NCBI RefSeq assembly: GCF_051014445.1
Contig: NC_135136.1
Span: 41,984,001-42,048,000, forward strand
Reading direction: 5' to 3'
Origin: Colletes latitarsis
Lineage: Eukaryota; Arthropoda; Insecta; Hymenoptera; Colletidae
Length of the DNA stretch: 64,000 nucleotides
This document shows, one piece after another, positions 51,817-62,633 of the stretch (the first letter of the stretch is position 1; each line of letters begins with the position of its first letter). The notes under the pieces were generated by a model. It ran no database searches and had not been told where the DNA came from. It was given only the letters and a program-made list of their open reading frames with translations. The position numbers were made by a program, and so were the translations under genes.

Positions 51817-53387
51817 TTTATGCACTCGAGAAGGCGAAAATTACAAAATGCAAGCAATAAAGGGCTCGTAAGTTTCGACGCACTTTGGCACATACAGAAG
51901 TAGCGGTTGAAACACTTGAAAGTTGTTTTTCAGATTCAAATTCTCGATCATGGAGATGGAGCCACTGTAGAGGAAGGGAGGATAATGGTATGTTTCCATG
52001 AGCCGGTTTTTTTAACACAAATTTACGATAATGGAACTAGCGTAGTCTAAAAAACTAAACCCTATGTTTAATGGCATGGGGGCATTTAATACCTCGAACC
52101 GTGCAAAATAGTACGAAAAGCAACGAATGCTGCTATTGTCTCGTTGCTTCTCCCACCACTCCGCATGATGCGAGGTACTGAGGCCTCCACGCATGTTGCC
52201 ACCCCCCACTTATCCTATATGTACATATGTGATATTGCATATATTAGGTCAATTAAAAGTAGTTTGATTTATGTCGTGTTTGGACTCATTTTAATCGGAA
52301 AAATCTAAAGAATGCATTGGTACGATTTTTAGAAAGATAACATGATAACTAAGAAAAGTAGAATTTTATGTATTGGATGAATATTTTTTCATCATAGCGG
52401 CATTTTTTATATACCGTATTCTAAGTCGAAGAACAACGTCTTAATTTTAATTAAAGCATACCTATTATATAGAACCGATGTAGAATCCAGCCAAAACCGA
52501 TATATCTATAACAGTTACAGCATCTACTCACACAAGTGTCCCGATCAGACGTACCATAGTACTCAATAAGGTCTATACTGGGGGTGATTATTAGCTACCC
52601 TTGGTTATCCATTGGGCAAGGCACCTGTAACGGTGCAAAAAGGTCAGCACGGTGATCTATACATAACCGGAATCGTCAACGATAGAGTTTGGGCGTACGT
52701 TTAATATTCGTAGTGAAAGAAAGAATTTTTCGATCGATCGTATTATATTGTTATAAAAAATTCATAAAGATACTGTCTGTTTTGTCGCCACGAAGGTGGC
52801 GTAACCCCTCGACTGATCCCGCTGAATTTCTTTCGGGGAGAGATGAAAAATACGAGCCGAGACGTGGATCAGAGCGAGGACTCAATTCCTTCTTTCTTTT
52901 AGCAGTGGTGTCTGAGGCTGCACGATTAGATAAGACCTCGGTTCATAGTGCGTTCGAGATTCAGAGCGCATAAGAGTCCAAGAGGCTCGAGGACCGGCCT
53001 CAGTTAAAGCTGTGTGTGCATACCGGCGAATTCATTCGGCGAATCGCGAACAAGTTCCCCAGCCGCTGAAACGGCGACGAGCGTCTCGACGCGAGTGTCT
53101 CGCAACGTTACGCGCGCTCCGCGTAATAGATCTTCGTTCGAAGTTGAAAACGTCCGCGCGCCTCGCGAAGTGCGATTGCTATTGGATTCACGAGGCTGAC
53201 GCGGTGGAAGCGAATTATTCCGACGATCAGTCATGCCCGAGATCGAGATATGAATCCGTGGCCCAGGAGGGAATCGTGTGACGAGACGAGCTCGGATTGA
53301 TCGTAACTCCGAAAGCACTCGCGAGTACGTCTGTTCAGCCGCTTAAATTTGTCTAACCGCTGGTAACGAGAGCAAAGAGACTCAACG
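51817..53387. other. Divergent gap between CXC gene and ATP-grasp-like gene
   Basis: About 1.6 kb. Both promoters and the long leader of the ATP-grasp-like gene probably lie here. From about 52,780 onward the base composition shifts to GC-rich with many CpG, consistent with a first exon or 5' UTR. A small stem (AAGCAACGA at 52118-52126, TCGTTGCTT at 52141-52149) is present. No RNA gene or other ORF is convincing. Confidence 0.35.
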
Positions 53388-55103
53388 ATGCCAGCTTGCA
53401 CCAGCGAGAACATTTCAAGACAGTGGTCCTCGAGCCCGCCGATTTCGAGGAGCAGCAGCATGTCGCCGCTCATACCCAGTTCACCACTGTCAACATCGCC
53501 GCCATTGGTCTCACCGATATCGACGTTAAAGCGTTCGATGTCTAACGTTTCGAATTCTTCGAACCTGTTGAACGGTTCCCCGTCGTCCAACAGCTCGGAC
53601 GCCCCGACCGTGATATTTTCGCCGCGACGCCGGCAACAGCAACAGCATCAATCGCAGAGGATACACATGTGCTACCAAGCCCAACCGACACAGGGACAGA
53701 ATCATAATCGAAACGACTCGTTGCTGCTGAAGATACTAAGCGCGTACATTGGCGTGTTGTTCGGGATAGTTCAAGGAATCGTAAGCGTGATCAGTTACGC
53801 GATATGGGCGCCAGCGCTCTGGGCATCCGTATGGGTCTACATGCTGTGGGTAATTTTTCAATTGCCTCTAACCGCCCTGAAATGGTTCATCACCGTACTT
53901 CACACACCCGCTTCCGAGAGGGTACGCAACAAACGATGCGTACTAATCAGCGGTGGAAGCACCGTGCAAACGGTCCACCTTGCCCGAAATTTCTACAAAG
54001 CCGGTGCCAGGGTGGTGATATGCGAACTGGACGGTCTGTTCGGTTTGGCAAAGTTCTCGACCGCGTGCTCCAAGTTTTACACGATACCGAAACCCGGTCC
54101 CGGAAACGTGATCGAGTACATCAAAGCTTTGAGGGACATCGTCCAAAAAGAGAAGGCTGCCTATTACATACCGGTCAGCTCTAGCAACGCGGCTTATTAC
54201 GACGCTCTGGCGAAGACCTACTTGGAGGTAATGGGTTGTGAGTGTTTCGTGCCCAGTGCTAGCAAGGTGGCGGCTTTGGACGATCCCTTAGAGCTTCTGG
54301 AAATGTGTCACACGCTCGGACTACCCTTGCCATTCTATACGGTTCTGCGTTCGCAACAGGACGTCTTAAGACTGTACGAGCAGAACACCTTCGCCAGTGG
54401 CAGATATCTGATGCTGGCCGCTGGACCGGCCGGGATGAGGGACAGAAACAAGATAGTACTGCCCCCGACCCTCAGAGAGTTCCGGAATCAACAGCACGAG
54501 ATCGCCGAGAGCAAACCGTGGCTGGTGCTTCGCGATCCAAGCGGCAAACACTACATCACCTGCACCACTGTGAAGGATTCGAGGATCGTGGCCAACGTGA
54601 CCTGTCTGGTGGACGATGAGCGGGGTTTGATCCCGGAGGAACGACCGGAAGTGACGCAGTGGCTGGACAAGTTTTCCAGAACATTCGGCACGCGGATCAA
54701 CGGCCACATGAGCTTCAAGCTGGCCGTGATGGACGATGGAAAGCTGGTACCGATCGGATGTCGGGTAGGTGTGAGCCTCCCGTACATCTGCCACACGGGG
54801 ATTCACCCACGATTGGTGTGGAAACCGTGCAGACATTTTTCCAGACAGAATTCAGGGATCATGCCCACGGCAGACAGATGCTTCCTACCGGATGCAGCGT
54901 CCAATGCCCTGAAACGGCCGACCGGGGAGACCGTACCCCATTTGCTGGGTACCGTGCTCGATAAACGGGAAGCTTTGTTCACCTACTGGGACCCGTTGCC
55001 CTATTGCGCTTACTATCATCTTCAGCTACCGTTTAGGCGCTTGGCAGGCATGATCAGGGCACAGCCGGCCCAGCACAATCCACCGTTGGCGGTAGTGCAG
55101 TAA
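53388..55103 (+). CDS. Membrane-anchored ATP-grasp-like protein, intronless
   Basis: A single open frame of 571 aa. Residues 1-105 are Ser/Pro/Gln-rich and probably disordered. Residues about 108-168 form two or three hydrophobic segments (LLLKILSAYIGVLFGIVQGI, ALWASVWVYMLWVIFQLPL). Next is a Rossmann-like start KRCVLISGGSTVQTVHLAR with CELDGLFGLAKFSTACSKFY. The rest resembles carbamoyl-phosphate-synthase-type ATP-grasp enzymes, in particular the membrane-linked fungal ATP-grasp proteins (AAYYIPVSSSNAAYYD; YWDPLPYCAYYHLQLPF at the end). Such enzymes join a carboxylate to an amine using ATP. The expected metal-binding E-x-N-P-R region near the end reads IGCRVG here, so activity is doubtful. 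The gene is GC-richer than its surroundings and has no intron. I do not know a named orthologue. Confidence 0.75.
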   Translation: MPACTSENISRQWSSSPPISRSSSMSPLIPSSPLSTSPPLVSPISTLKRSMSNVSNSSNLLNGSPSSNSSDAPTVIFSPRRRQQQQHQSQRIHMCYQAQPTQGQNHNRNDSLLLKILSAYIGVLFGIVQGIVSVISYAIWAPALWASVWVYMLWVIFQLPLTALKWFITVLHTPASERVRNKRCVLISGGSTVQTVHLARNFYKAGARVVICELDGLFGLAKFSTACSKFYTIPKPGPGNVIEYIKALRDIVQKEKAAYYIPVSSSNAAYYDALAKTYLEVMGCECFVPSASKVAALDDPLELLEMCHTLGLPLPFYTVLRSQQDVLRLYEQNTFASGRYLMLAAGPAGMRDRNKIVLPPTLREFRNQQHEIAESKPWLVLRDPSGKHYITCTTVKDSRIVANVTCLVDDERGLIPEERPEVTQWLDKFSRTFGTRINGHMSFKLAVMDDGKLVPIGCRVGVSLPYICHTGIHPRLVWKPCRHFSRQNSGIMPTADRCFLPDAASNALKRPTGETVPHLLGTVLDKREALFTYWDPLPYCAYYHLQLPFRRLAGMIRAQPAQHNPPLAVVQ

Positions 55104-58100
55104 CCGTTAGCTAACGCTTACACGAACTCTAACAGAGTCTGTTTAGGAGCAGAGTCAGAGCAACGGCCGTTTCGATTGCTCTTTGAGAGACACAGTGCGG
55201 AGCAACCTTCTCGCGAGCGAAGGTACCTAGGCGTAAGTCTAATTTGCCAATAAGATTTTGTACAGTGATAGGGCTCGGATTTACCTAATCCAGTGATTAT
55301 GATTCGGTGGGCGTACGGTTAATAATTCACGAGATATTTGACGAATGTTTTGACGATCGTTTCGACAACTGTGCGTCTTCGAGATGTAGATGATGTAGAT
55401 GTGACCGTCCATGTTGATTCGGAGATCAAGTTTGTTTGGAGGAATGTTCCCGCGAAGAGTTTTGAAACTTGGTCACTTCGAAGTCGAAATCGAAGTCTTC
55501 TGAAACAGAAAATGATCGATTAGGAAACATCAATTAACAGATTATAATTTGCGAGTGAATTTAAGGATGAAACGTGGATAGAAGTTCGGTTACGACCGAA
55601 TCCGACTCTGGATTCAACGTGGTGGTAGCGATAGTTGAGAATGAAACTCTTTGAGCGTTCAATTGTATTGCGTATCGTCGCGTGTAAATAGTAGCAGCGT
55701 GGATAATCGGTCCAATAATACTATGCGCCACGCTTATTCGTTTGCGACGTACGTATTTTTTATTCCTTTTCTTCGTTTTTCTCTCAGCGCTCGATCGACA
55801 TTTCTTTCTCTTTTCTCTTTTTCGTTTCCCCGCGCGGCGAGCGAGTCGACTTTGAACTCTCCGCTAGATAAATAACGAACACACGACCGATCTGCGTACA
55901 CGCGCACGCCGAAAAACGTTTTTATATTTAATTTTTTTCCCACCCCGTCGCGTCAAGCGCGGTAAGTTGTAAATAATTGTGACCGTGGATTGTAATTTGC
56001 GACAATTAAGTATCTCCTACGGACGCGCGAAGATTATCGGAAAACCGTGTGGCGATTCCGATTCTCGAGAACAACGCGACCTTGCAGGATATCTGTATTT
56101 ATAGTATTTTGATATTTTATAAGAAGTCGGACAATCAGGTTTGTGTAAATACGCGTTGCAGACATCACGATGTTGGCGAGTCAATAAATACATTTTTTAA
56201 CTTATATCGTAGATATTCGTCTTATGTATATCCCTTAAGAATCGATGAATCGAATCATTCTGATGGGCGTGTGTAGAAAACGCTCGAAAGTCGGGACCAC
56301 TCTAAAGTTTGTATGAGTTCATGATGCACCATTCACGACAAACAGCTTCGATTGGACGCGCGAAAGAGCTTAATCGAATTTGCTCGTTTGCGCGAGCGAA
56401 GCTGTAAATAATGTTCGTTATAGATGGGAGTGTGACCCGGAGGGCAGCCACAACTTAACGGACTTTGAGTGACTGGGGTCGCCAGTTCGAGAGATGCTGT
56501 CGGCATTATCGTGCATCTGCTTTTCTCCTTTCGTCTCGCCGATTTTTCTCGCCTCTTCCATCCCGACGAATCGTTATCGTCGTCAGCTGTTGTCAGCTGT
56601 CTGTGTAATTTTGCCACTAATCTCTGCGCGATTCCCTCCCACTTTCTCCCCAATAATAATTATCGCCGAAACGAGCGGGATGCGGTTCGAGAGAAATGAC
56701 GTATAACATTGGGTCCAACGGAAAGTTCGTGTGTTTTTATTTGAAATAAATACTGTATTGTTTTCGCGAGAAGTGATTTATTTAATCAATGACATAATTT
56801 GCATTAGTCTCTGTTATTTTCTCTCACCGTTCTATGGATCTTTTAATACCATATGCGTAAGATAGTGTAAGGTGGTTTTCTGGCCGTCTTTTCAAAGATA
56901 CGAGACGCGATCGCGTGAAACTTTCCTTTCGCTGAGGGCAAAACATCGGATACAATCGTAAATATCGGGAATACGACCAACGACGGATGAAATACGAGTC
57001 GTTTTCGCGACGAAGAGGAACAGAACGCGGAGATTCGAAGACGCAGGAGCGATGTGTGTAACGCAATCTTATCATGCGATAATATTGAAATGCAGTTCCT
57101 TGGCGACGGCCGGTGAAATAAATCAATACGCAAGCCGCTCTATTTTTTTTCTTTTCCTTTTTTTTTTATTCCATTTGGGGAAGGCACGCAACAGGAACTG
57201 TTTCCTTCGCCAAGAATTATATAGATTTTACTGGCATTCACGGCATTTAACGAACACAGTTCGTTGCCTTTCGAAGGATGAACGAGCTAATAATGCAGAG
57301 TACATAAATGTATGAAAGAAACACTTTTTTTACGGAAACGCGAATGTCTTGAGTACTCGGTTTCGTTCGTAGCTTCATTTTTTTCACTTTGCCCTCGTAA
57401 CCGCATTGAATTAGGTTCAAACTATGAAATGCAAATGTACATAACTGACCTGTGCAACTGCACGTATTGAAGACACGATAAAGTGGTTCCAAAACTTTGC
57501 GAAACGCAAGTATCATCGAATTAGTTCGAAAAGTACTGTTATTGTTCCTCTTGCCTCGTGTACAAAATAACTGAAAAAGAAAACGATACTTAGTAATATA
57601 TTTACAAGACGATTTGTCGAATTGTTATTTTCTATTTTTAATTTTAACGTCGACCCTTCTTATCCGAGGACAACTGCGCTAAATAAGATTATCGCGATCT
57701 GTTCTCTTTCGTCTTTACAGCTTCGTTTGCACGTTTAGACAATTATACATTTCGTTGACTGTAAAATATCTCGTAAAAATTTGACACGTGCGATCCCGAT
57801 TTCTTGAAATCTAATGGAACCGATTAATTTTTGTTTGCAGTTCACGGTCGTATTTTACACTGTGGCGTGTAAAACTAATAAAAAAGAAAAGTACGATTTG
57901 AAATAATTTTATAATTTTTCTTTTATACCGACAATATTATTTAACGTGTTTATTTTATCTCTAACGCAGTCTATAATAACTAAAAGATGAAACACCGTTC
58001 GCAATACAATATTTAACGAGCAAATATTCAACTTAAGTACCGTAAATATTTTTTACTTTCTTACGATTACTATAATTTTCCATTGTCGTAATCGCTGCAA

Positions 58101-60017
58101 CGAATTTAATTACTCGACAGGAGATAATTCGAACACGTGTAAGTTTTTTTCTTACCAATTTGTTGAAAAATCAACTACACGTAATTATCGTTTTCTTATA
58201 CTGTTCTTTTTGATTCATTATTTGTCCTTCTTTAAAAATATAGAGTTACACGCCGCTTAGTTCTTTCTTTCTTTTCTTACTGTTTCGAAGTCGAAAGCTT
58301 TCGAAAGTATTTCGTTGCGGTTGCGTTACGGTTAAGAGGTTCGGTAAACGAAGCTTTAAAGGCACTTAGCTCGCTTTGTCTGCGAGCAGGAAAAAGGAAA
58401 GCCATTTTCTTGGGCAACGTGTGCCACGTGGTTCCAGGCACGGTTCTGTGAGAACAGATTCACCTGACTCGCATACCAATGGTCTGCTTACTGCCACCGC
58501 TTACACCTTACCGACAATTTGCCAGCGGCAAGAACGTTTAACGCATCGACACGATCCTTGCGTGGGAACAACGCTTTAATTAAACGCAATCTGCCATCCT
58601 CTTTTTTCCTTCGTCCGATCAAACCATTTTATTCTTGGATTTGTCGATAAAAACGGTTACATCATTTTTATTATGTAACCAGTGTTACACACGGATTGCG
58701 TTATTTATGATAACCGAAGACTAAAGTATAACTTAGATAAGTGAGACGTTCAATTAAATGTCCTGATTGGCTTCGCAGAAGTCCACCATCTTTTAAAATT
58801 CTAACGACGGAGTACCGAGTGTCTCGTAGAATGTGGGAATCATTTTAGCAATGGTTAAAGAATTCAAATACTCATAAAGAATACAGACTATTGTTTACGG
58901 TTTGTTGATCAGTGTTATTGGACATTTTTAAGGCGACTCGGTCCTTAAGATTCATTCGAATCGTTCACTCTATCCTTTCTCGTCTGTCTACTATAAGGCT
59001 GTTCTACTTAAAACGCATGGCACCGGAATTGCCTCGTCTTCCGGATGTTTCTACGTGCTCATGCTCTCGTATATACTTGATACAAGGAATATAGCGAGGT
59101 TGACAAATTTTAGAGACCCTAATTGTTATAATCATCGTAAAGAAAAATTATACACGTGTCCACTACTACAGCTAAATCGTATCTTTGATATATTTACGCC
59201 ATTCAAGAGTTGCGCGAAAGAAAGTAAAAACAAACACACTACTCGTGGAAAAATTCCAGCTCACAAAGTGATTACCTTGTTTTTTCTCACTACCGCTTAG
59301 TTTGCAAAGCATTATCGAAATTGCGTAATTATGCAGATTATACTCGTGGAGCCGAGAATAGCATTTCCCACAATGTATATTAAGGTTTTTTAGCATGCTC
59401 AAATATTTCAAGTTTGCTCACACAAACTTGAAACCCGGGGTCAATAACATGGAACCCAATATATCAAATTCTCACACCTATCTCTACACTGTCGAAAACG
59501 TTCCTCTCAGTGTCAACGAGCGGTGATTCAAACAATTCTTAGCTCGATTCGATACTTTTGTGTTCCTTCGTGCCTCTAGTTCTAATACTTATAGGCGGGG
59601 GCGCGCGTCTTTGAACATTCAAATACGAAGTTGTCGAAGTTTTCAGGCAGTTCTTTCAACGGTAGTCCGGTATGCTGTATCCGTTCCGTCGCTCCTCGAA
59701 AAAGAACGATCGGAACAACAAAACCGTGGAACACGATGTACGATACTAGCCGTTGTATCTAATCTCTGCGACGTCGAAGAAGCGTCCGGCAGAGTGCAAC
59801 GAGAGTAAATATTGTAACAGAAGGGGGAACTTTCGGTGTATCGATGGTCGGCTATTAATACTGTCCGGTTCTTAGTGCTATACGCAGCATCGACTGTCTT
59901 CGATAAATAATAAACGGTGTTTTCCATTCGTGCGTCTGATTGTCGTCGATTCGAACGAAATCGGCGGTAAGATTGTCGCGGCGATAGTCTTTAATCTATC
60001 GACGTAAACGAGAAAAC
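55104..60017. other. Long intergenic region without supported genes
   Basis: About 4.9 kb. The first 1-1.2 kb probably includes the 3' UTR of the ATP-grasp-like gene (possible AATAAA near 56183). The sequence is mixed in composition, with T-rich runs near 57140-57170. Many short ORFs exist on both strands, but none has a domain, a good start context or splice partners that I would defend. No tRNA-like B box was found by eye. Confidence 0.4.
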
Positions 60018-60791
60018 ATGATCCTCGTCGCATTATTTTTCGCGTTCGGCGTTCTCGCCGCGACTGGCCAGGGGTACGATGATCAGTGTCAGTGGAGAAC
60101 GGACGAGCAACTTATCTGGGAATACGACGTCAGAAGATCGTACAGAATCGGCGGATACCAAGTGCGTGTGATTGTAATTCGAGCATGATAAAAAATAAAA
60201 CGCTTACTTATTGCCGTTTACTTTTATCGCTGAACGCTTTTGATCGACCAGCAACGTGTATTGGCTCTCTAGATTAGGGGATACTATACTTCGCAACAAT
60301 AATATTGGAGTTGTGTGATAAGTCGACGTTGATTGAAAACTTACATTTTAAATATACATTAAAAGTGTAGTTGTATACGTACTGAATGCTTCTTATAAAG
60401 TAATGACGTAATGTTGCACGCCAAACTTGTCGCAGCGTATGTTTGGGGGCTTATTGTCGCGCAGATCTGGTACTTCTTGTATGTTTTTGCTATCTTTTTC
60501 CAGATAAGCGCGAAGTTGAAACGCCTGAGGTGAAAATAAAACAAAAGGACCAACAAACGTTTCGTAGACGCTTTTAATACTTACAGTCGCTTGCAGGAAG
60601 TCGAGGCGGAGTACGGGCCGACGAACGTGACGATCACATGCATAGGAGTGGACTCTTTGTCCGACGAGAACAACGGAGTCATGTGGGTTACTTCCGGTGG
60701 GATAGGACACAACTTCATCAGGATTAAATTCAGATCGAAGTACTCCAGAGGACTTCGTTACCGAGTCTACGTTTACGGGAAACCGTACTGA
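60018..60791 (+). CDS. MBF2-family small secreted peptide
   Basis: Two exons fit: 60018-60161 and 60597-60791. They sum to 339 nt, 112 aa. A clear signal peptide (MILVALFFAFGVLAATGQG) precedes a compact domain with NVTITCIGVDSLSDENNGVMW, split here as NVTITCIGVDS and NNGVMWVTSGGIGHNFIRI, then IKFRSKYSRGLRYRVYVYG at the end. This pattern (ITCI, a GGIGHN-type glycine turn, KFKS, and an IYG-like end) is that of the MBF2 family, often annotated in insects as a probable salivary secreted peptide; silkworm MBF2 was first described as a transcription coactivator. The acceptor at 60596 is chosen because the one at 60586 breaks the frame. Function is unclear; a secreted role is likely. Confidence 0.75.
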
Positions 60792-62624
60792 AAAGACAAC
60801 GACAGCTTTTATTTATTTACGCCGGCAATTATGTATGATTGTACTTCAATGAATGTCCGTTCAATGATTGTACGTTAATAAATTTTTACCAAACTTCCAC
60901 CCTCTTAGAAATTTAACTGAGCTGCAACTAAATAAGATAATTCAAACAATTACAGTATAATTATAAGTTTAACTACACGCTAAACTTTACCTTCCTAGTC
61001 ACTTTTTCTAAAGAATAGAAAACAATGTTAATATATACATCTGTATGTGCAGGTATGAATTATGTTTACCTCGACTTCTGTCAGCCATTGTGGAACCAAT
61101 CAGTGTGTAAGCAGGTACCGGGTAGCAGCCCCTCCTAGGTCCCTCCCTCTTGATCGGTGCTAGAAAAGATTAGATCGTTGATATTTATAGATGAATGCTA
61201 ATAATTGTGCTGTTTCGATAAAACAATGACGACGGTTGTGACCATCGATCGTAAATCCACGAGATATGTCACGATTAGGTTCGTAAAGCTGGAATGTCGT
61301 GACCAGAGCGATTGGACTGGATAAAAGTTTTCCGTACAAGTATACGGAGATCGGGAAACCATTAAAACGAAGGTACCAGCCGCAGATTCCCTCCGACAAG
61401 TTCGACGAATAATGAATCTGAAGAAATATTTTTCTCTCTGCGTGCACGAAACAGCAATTCTGCGACGGGCCATGCAAACCGGTACTTCCGGGTTCTCAAA
61501 TAATCGCAATCAGACGACGAACAATTCGTCGACGTATCGCGTTACCGTTTCCGCGGTAATTTTTCCAAATTACTCGAGTAAATGTATACTTTCTAAGGAG
61601 GCCATATAATATAATTTAGTTGTTTAAGTGTTTATTCGTTATGCTAACTGCGTATAACGAATCACGGAGCAAATTGAGATGTTTCATCATCTATCACTTA
61701 TCAGTGTAGGTAATCTGTTTTGCCAATCAAGCAAGATAAGTATTCAAAAATTGCTGTATGTATTCGCTTAGCATTGGCTTTTGACCTAAACAAAGATAAG
61801 TAAGTTTTGTTGGTTCAGCGACATTTGTCTCCACGAATTGTTTTTGTATTGATGATGTAACTATTGCAAATAGCTTTTGTGCACAGCTTTTAAAATCTAT
61901 TTACTCTGATGCTTCTGGCTGTGTTTATAAATTTAGATATCTCCGATCTTGACATAAGTATAAGTATACAGTAATAGTATTCTGAACTTAGATGTAAATT
62001 CTAACTCAGGTTATTCTGTTTCAGAGTCTGACCATGGAGCGTGGGCGTCGATGGCTTCCTGCAAGAGGGTGTTCGTTTCAAAGTACAGGGCAGTTGTCCC
62101 GAGACTTGCAAAACTTTTCTCAAAAGTAAAATGTCTGGCACACTGAATAACGTCTATAAATTCCGGGAGACGAATCGATAAGACAAAACAATGGCTCGAT
62201 GGCCTGAAAAGTTACCGGTCATAAATTACACGATGTGCACGGCAGGCACGTTATCACGACGCCCGCCGTGCATCGTTAACTGACAAAACTGAGTTTACGA
62301 CGGTATCAAAGTAGTCGCCGTATTCGACGGGAACAACCCTTCGGGTCCGTGGATGGGGCCAGAGCCACACAGCTCGCGTGGACGCAGCCAGGCACGCGAT
62401 CACACGCGATCAGGATAACGGCAGGAGGATCGCGACGCCGACGCCGACGCCGACGCCGGCGCTTCAGTGAAGGCCAGCCGTCCGTCCGCGTCGAACGCAG
62501 TCGTTGCCCGTCGACAGGCCCTGAAGAAACTGTATCGCCGCCAGCCATCCTTCATCGTCCATCCCCGTGCCTTCTCCAGATATCACCAACAGTCATTGAC
62601 GTCTTCTCATTACGACAAACCAAG
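60792..62624. other. Region between the MBF2-like gene and a possible downstream gene
   Basis: A possible AATAAA signal lies at 60878-60884 (TTAATAAATT). A strong acceptor-like sequence (TTCTGTTTCAG) ends at 62024, followed by about 160 bases open in a frame containing CKTFLKSKM, but no matching 5' exon was found. Composition turns GC-rich from about 62,200, consistent with a promoter or 5' UTR of a gene running off the window. Confidence 0.35.
62432..62462. repeat. (GACGCC)n hexanucleotide repeat
   Basis: Five tandem copies of CGACGC, the last slightly altered, sit in a GC-rich segment that is probably a promoter or 5' UTR. They are visible directly. Confidence 0.85.
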
Positions 62625-62633
62625 ATGTCACGG
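62625..62633 (+). CDS. Possible first coding exon of a gene continuing past the window
   Basis: ATGTCACGG is followed at once by a perfect donor GTGAGT, with a good initiation context (CCAAGATGT) and a GC-rich leader containing a TGACGTC element at about 62,598. A three-codon first exon leading into a long first intron is common in insect genes. No downstream exon is visible within the window, so this is a weak call. Confidence 0.25.

Noticed and set aside
52118..52200. Possible third copy of the 17.7/18.1-kb inverted-repeat arm (CCACCACTCCG)
   Set aside because: Only 11 bases match exactly; the rest does not align, so chance is likely.
54766..54833. Possible intron in the ATP-grasp-like gene (GTAGGT..GCAG)
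   Set aside because: Removing it shifts the frame and loses the family-like DPLPYCAYYHLQ ending, so the single-exon reading is better.
56333..57133. Several overlapping Arg/Ser-rich ORFs on both strands
   Set aside because: Composition reflects local base content; no start context, splice partners or motifs support a gene.
62025..62183. Exon-like stretch after a good splice acceptor
   Set aside because: Open in one frame with a plausible end, but no 5' exon or family match was found, so it is not called as a gene.
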